Notes under the pieces: model-generated
What the model saw: the letters and a program-made list of their open reading frames with translations, nothing else
Databases searched by the model: none
What the model was told of the DNA's origin: nothing
Program-made: the position numbers and the translations under genes
Origin: Bifidobacterium breve
GTDB taxonomy: Bacteria; Actinomycetota; Actinomycetes; S36-B12
Assembly (NCBI GenBank): GCA_945877545.1
Contig: CAMCSO010000007.1
Location: 1 to 38,799, forward strand
Direction of reading: 5' to 3'
Length of the DNA stretch: 38,799 nt
Shown: piece after piece, positions 36,671 to 38,799 of the stretch
Layout of the letters: each line of letters begins with the position of its first letter
How positions within the stretch are numbered: the first letter of the stretch is position 1

Positions 36671-37369
36671 ATGAGCGACCTGACGACCTCTCGGGTGAAC
36701 CGCGCCGGCCAGCGGATCCGCCGGATTGCTCGAGGGCAGGTGACCGATTCGGAGAGACTCGCCGCGGCCATTGACACCCTGGTGGGCTTTCGCGCACTGC
36801 ACGCGATCTCTCTCCAGACGGCGACCAGAGGCTTGCGTTCAGCCGTCACCTCTGAGCGACTTCCTGTTCAGGTGTCGCAGAGGCTGAAGCGAGTGTCCAC
36901 GATCATTGACAAGTTGCTGCGCGAGCCAACCCTGCCGCTATCCCGAATGCAGGACATCGGCGGCTGCCGTGCCATTCTGCCGACGATTCCCGATATCCGA
37001 GCAGTCCAAGAGCGGCTGGCCCGCCCCTCTCGGGCCCGCGAACTGGTGGCTGTCAGCGACTACATTGAGGATCCCCGTGATTCGGGGTATCGCGGAGTTC
37101 ATCTGATCATGCTCTATCGAGGCAGAATCGTTGAGATCTAGCAGCGGACGCCTGTGATGCATGAGTGGGCTGCCACCGTGGAGCGCCTGACTGATCGCTA
37201 CGGCGAGGACTACAAGGGGGCGTGGCATCCCGTTGTGGGTCCGTTCCTAGCGGTGGTTTCCGAAGCCATGTCCATCGAGGAGTCCGGGGGATCCGTTCGG
37301 GCGTCGCTGGTGACAGAAGTCGACCGTCAGCGCATAATAATGTCTAGGTATCTGCAGGGGAGGCATTAA
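36671..37369 (+). pseudogene. RelA/SpoT synthetase-domain protein interrupted by amber codon
   Basis: ATG 36671 begins MSDLTTSRVNRAGQRIRR. The frame is a RelA/SpoT nucleotide pyrophosphokinase domain without a hydrolase domain: RLKR (R71-R74), MQDIGGCRAIL (D95), SGYRGVHLI (Y140, the G-loop) and VEI (E155, the metal-binding glutamate). Directly after VEI the codon is TAG (37139-37141), where relatives have Q in VEIQLRT. After it the same frame continues QRTPVMHEWAATVERL and on to TAA at 37367, 75 further codons. So one CAG-to-TAG change splits the protein just after its last catalytic residue. The family makes (p)ppGpp or, in toxSAS toxins, pyrophosphorylates tRNA. As it stands the gene is inactive unless the amber codon is read through. 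A small gene starts at its stop codon (TAATG). Confidence 0.75.
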
Positions 37370-37620
37370 TGGACGACGCGATTCAGCATTACCTCCTTGT
37401 CTACAACCGTCATTCTGGACTGCTCGAAGATCTTCGAGAGTTCGGCATGGACTCGGCGGGAGCACTCGAGGCGTACGCCGCGGCCGAGGAAGACTTTCGT
37501 GACAGCGAATGGATGCAGGTCGTTCTGATCGGCAGCGACTCACTCGACACTGTGCGCATCACCCATCCAAACTACTTCGCCCCCGCTGGTAACCGATCGA
37601 AGTACTTCGCTGGCCTGTAG
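37369..37620 (+). CDS. Small acidic protein coupled to the RelA/SpoT-like gene
   Basis: This 83-residue protein begins MDDAIQHYLLVYNRHSGLLE and continues with an acidic helical segment (AYAAAEEDFRDSEW) and WMQVVLIGSDSLDTVRITHPNYF. Similar small proteins with a YLLVYDR start and an SLDxxRxxHxxYF end are, from memory, often next to actinobacterial RelA/SpoT-domain genes; some longer family members carry this as a C-terminal domain. The ATG overlaps the upstream TAA (TAATG) and has GGGGAGG 5 nt before it, so it can be translated independently of the broken gene. A partner or antitoxin role is an inference from coupling and acidity only. Confidence 0.7.
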   Translation: MDDAIQHYLLVYNRHSGLLEDLREFGMDSAGALEAYAAAEEDFRDSEWMQVVLIGSDSLDTVRITHPNYFAPAGNRSKYFAGL

Positions 37621-37684
37621 CACACGGCCCCGGCGAGACCGAGGACGGTTGCTGGGGAACACGGATGTGAGGACCCGCAACTCC

Positions 37685-37906
37685 TCACTGCCGTGCAGTC
37701 GGCCCACACCGATGAGAGGTATCGTTGTCGTCCTTACCGAGCAACTCCCATCGCCATTCCACCTGATCTAGCGAGGGGTAGAGGTTTGTAACGATCGTCG
37801 TGAGTGGTTGGTGCAGCGTCCTGCGGCCGAGACGTGCCCAATGGCCCTCGACCAGCGTCCCCGGATTGGACTCAATCAAATCACCTTGTGTTACGTTGTG
37901 ATTCAT
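37685..37906 (-). CDS. Possible small divergent protein
   Basis: A 73-codon reverse frame from ATG 37906 reads MNHNVTQGDLIESNPGTLVE, then LGRRTLHQPLTTIV and DQVEWRWELLGK. Its ATG overlaps the forward ATG at 37905 (both within CATG), so both genes would have to be leaderless from one point, which is unlikely for both. Third-position G+C is lower than in confident genes here. No family recognised. If it is not real, the 284-nt gap 37621-37904 holds only the regulatory repeat described separately. Confidence 0.25.
   Translation of the reverse strand: MNHNVTQGDLIESNPGTLVEGHWARLGRRTLHQPLTTIVTNLYPSLDQVEWRWELLGKDDNDTSHRCGPTARQ
37879..37903. promoter_or_regulatory. Candidate operator of the RHH/DUF433 gene
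   Basis: AATCAC (37879-37884) and its complement GTGATT (37898-37903) flank two direct TTGTG units spaced 10 nt apart, ending one base before the ATG at 37905. A TACGTT -10-like box (37892-37897) lies inside, consistent with a leaderless start and autorepression by the RHH protein. Support is from position and symmetry only. Confidence 0.4.
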
Positions 37907-38333
37907 GTCGATTTCCCAGTTGTCAGTGCAGAGGTCGTTCCGCATCTCCGCTCGAACGAGTGAGTTACTTGACTCACTTGCCGCGACATCGAATGAGTCC
38001 CGCAACAGCCTCGTCGAGCAATTGCTCGGGGAGGCTCTGCGGCTGGCGCGACACCCGTTGGTGCGGTTTCGTTCGGGGGCCGCTGGTCGCCGTGAGCCGT
38101 ACCTGACCGGAACCCGCCTGCTCGTTCGCCAGGTCGTGGCGCAACTCAGGGATGCGCGGGGCGACGTTGACGAGGTGGCCGGCTACCTCGGGATCGAGCG
38201 GCCCTTCGTACTCGCAGCCCGCGACTACTACGCCGACTTCGGCGCTGAGATTGATGTGGACGAAGAATGGGCGGCTTCGGTCGAAGCAAGTGAACATGCC
38301 CGCTGGGAGCGGCAGCAGGCTGCCCTCGCGTGA
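37905..38333 (+). CDS. RHH plus DUF433 antitoxin-like protein
   Basis: The 142-residue protein has an N-terminal ribbon-helix-helix (about 8-48: SVQRSFRISARTSELLDSLA, then SRNSLVEQLLGEALRL). It then has a DUF433-type winged-helix module (about 60-120) with RREPYLTGTRLLVRQVVAQL, AGYLGIERPFVLAARDYYADF and an acidic C-terminus (IDVDEEWAAS). DUF433 proteins are the usual partners of DUF5615 PIN-like proteins, and the DNA-binding part suggests autoregulation. The fusion of RHH and DUF433 in one chain is noteworthy. The stop overlaps the next GTG by 4 nt (GTGA). No Shine-Dalgarno precedes the ATG. Confidence 0.8.
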   Translation: MSISQLSVQRSFRISARTSELLDSLAATSNESRNSLVEQLLGEALRLARHPLVRFRSGAAGRREPYLTGTRLLVRQVVAQLRDARGDVDEVAGYLGIERPFVLAARDYYADFGAEIDVDEEWAASVEASEHARWERQQAALA

Positions 38334-38686
38334 GGCTCACCCTCGATCACCACTACTCCCCGTTGATCGCGGTCGGACTGCGTGATCGAGGTCATGATGT
38401 GCGTGCGGTCAGCGAACTCGGCTGGCAGTTGGAGGACGACGAGCCGCTGTTGGCGCGATGCAGTGCTGAGGATCTTGCACTCGTGACGAACAACGTCGTG
38501 GACTTCGCAGTCATCATCCAGCGATGGGCCGATGAGAGCCGGGTCCATGCAGGCCTGATCTTCACCTCCGATGCCAGATGGCCTCGGCGAAGGGACATGA
38601 TCGGCCGATTCGTCGATGCCCTTGACACATTGCTGACGGGCAACCCCGGCACGAGGAGTCTCGCCGGCCGCATCCACTGGCTGTGA
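38330..38686 (+). CDS. DUF5615 PIN-like toxin
   Basis: The 118-residue protein is of the DUF5615 (Mut7-C-like PIN) type. It has LDHHYSPLIAVGLRDRGHDV (D6 is an active-site candidate), a DDEPLLARCSAEDLALVTNN segment and VVDFAVI with a conserved aspartate, then ARWPRRRDMIGRFVDALDTL. Such proteins are thought to be VapC-like nucleases controlled by the upstream DUF433 partner. The GTG start overlaps the antitoxin stop (GTGA), the classic coupled order. All expected acidic positions appear intact. Confidence 0.8.
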   Translation: MRLTLDHHYSPLIAVGLRDRGHDVRAVSELGWQLEDDEPLLARCSAEDLALVTNNVVDFAVIIQRWADESRVHAGLIFTSDARWPRRRDMIGRFVDALDTLLTGNPGTRSLAGRIHWL

Positions 38687-38742
38687 CGAGCGAACGCATT
38701 GGACGATGAGAGGCCGGGGTTCTGATCTCAATACATTGGGTT

Positions 38743-38799
38743 TCAGGATCGCGCAGCGACCGCACGGTCGAAAGCCATCCGCCGGTCGGGCGAGCGCAG
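38743..38799 (-). CDS. Possible C-terminal end of a gene entering from the right edge
   Basis: Reverse strand from the edge reads 18 codons, LRSPDRRMAFDRAVAARS, then TGA at 38745-38743. The piece has a faint likeness to the end of the LuxR helix-turn-helix in this window (LLRAMRSPDRKVAV), but it is too short to assign. The interval 38687-38742 shows nothing else. Confidence 0.22.
   Translation of the reverse strand: MRSPDRRMAFDRAVAARS

Noticed and set aside
36470-36849. Two reverse frames of about 110 residues over the RelA/SpoT-like gene start
   Set aside because: Their upstream halves are shadows of the RelA/SpoT-like coding sequence. Only the GAF-like C-terminal part of one (below about 36669) is used, in the broken LuxR entry.

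Overview
The window is a gene-dense stretch of high-GC DNA (roughly 60-65% G+C by eye) from a Gram-positive actinobacterium. This is inferred from the gene set: lipoproteins with LxxC lipoboxes, a Tat-exported multicopper oxidase, SdhC-A-B in the actinobacterial arrangement, a homodimeric eukaryote-like NADP isocitrate dehydrogenase, ScoA/ScoB, BMP-type nucleoside uptake, frequent GTG starts and many 1-8 nt gene overlaps. I cannot place it below phylum. No rRNA, tRNA, CRISPR array, insertion sequence or replication origin was seen.

Layout. 0-3.1 kb: the 5' end of a proline-rich protein gene running off the left edge, a lipoprotein made of cysteine-spaced repeats, and a divergent lipoprotein with a papain-like Cys/His/Asp(Asn) signature and a very acidic tail. 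3.1-7.8 kb: a short-chain acyl-CoA/ketone-body block of ScoA-ScoB (reverse strand), then a HisC/Pat-like aminotransferase, an IclR regulator and a thiolase. 8-9.3 kb: a VWA protein followed by a VapBC toxin-antitoxin pair, all reverse. 9.4-12.4 kb: multicopper oxidase, an unrecognised disordered protein and a P-loop kinase-like protein. 12.5-16.7 kb: malate dehydrogenase and isocitrate dehydrogenase behind a 22-nt palindrome, a secreted protein of unknown function and a TesB thioesterase. 16.7-20.3 kb: a CNNM/CorC-type membrane protein, TrpS and a D,D-carboxypeptidase. 20.3-21.8 kb: a succinate-semialdehyde-type dehydrogenase, followed by a long near-perfect palindrome.

22-35.4 kb is the metabolic core of the window. 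It holds SdhC-SdhA-SdhB, a methylmalonyl-CoA mutase large subunit without a B12 domain that overlaps sdhB, a nucleoside hydrolase that overlaps the mutase, then a BMP lipoprotein, a nucleoside ABC ATPase, two permeases, cytidine deaminase and thymidine phosphorylase. Together these would import nucleosides, deaminate and cleave them, and pass carbon on, while the mutase and succinate dehydrogenase share the succinyl-CoA/succinate node of the TCA cycle.

35.1-38.8 kb is accessory in character: several very small genes, including a 54-residue DUF2256 zinc-ribbon and a 40-residue membrane peptide; a GAF-LuxR regulator broken by a frameshift and 5' truncation; a RelA/SpoT-type nucleotide pyrophosphokinase domain interrupted by an in-frame amber codon and coupled (TAATG) to a small acidic partner; and a ribbon-helix-helix/DUF433 plus DUF5615 PIN-like pair. 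The RelA/SpoT plus small-partner module beside a toxin-antitoxin pair is the best candidate in the window for an unusual system. The cysteine-repeat lipoprotein, the ScoB with Asp at the catalytic Glu position, and the sdh-mutase-nucleoside-hydrolase coupling are the next most interesting observations.
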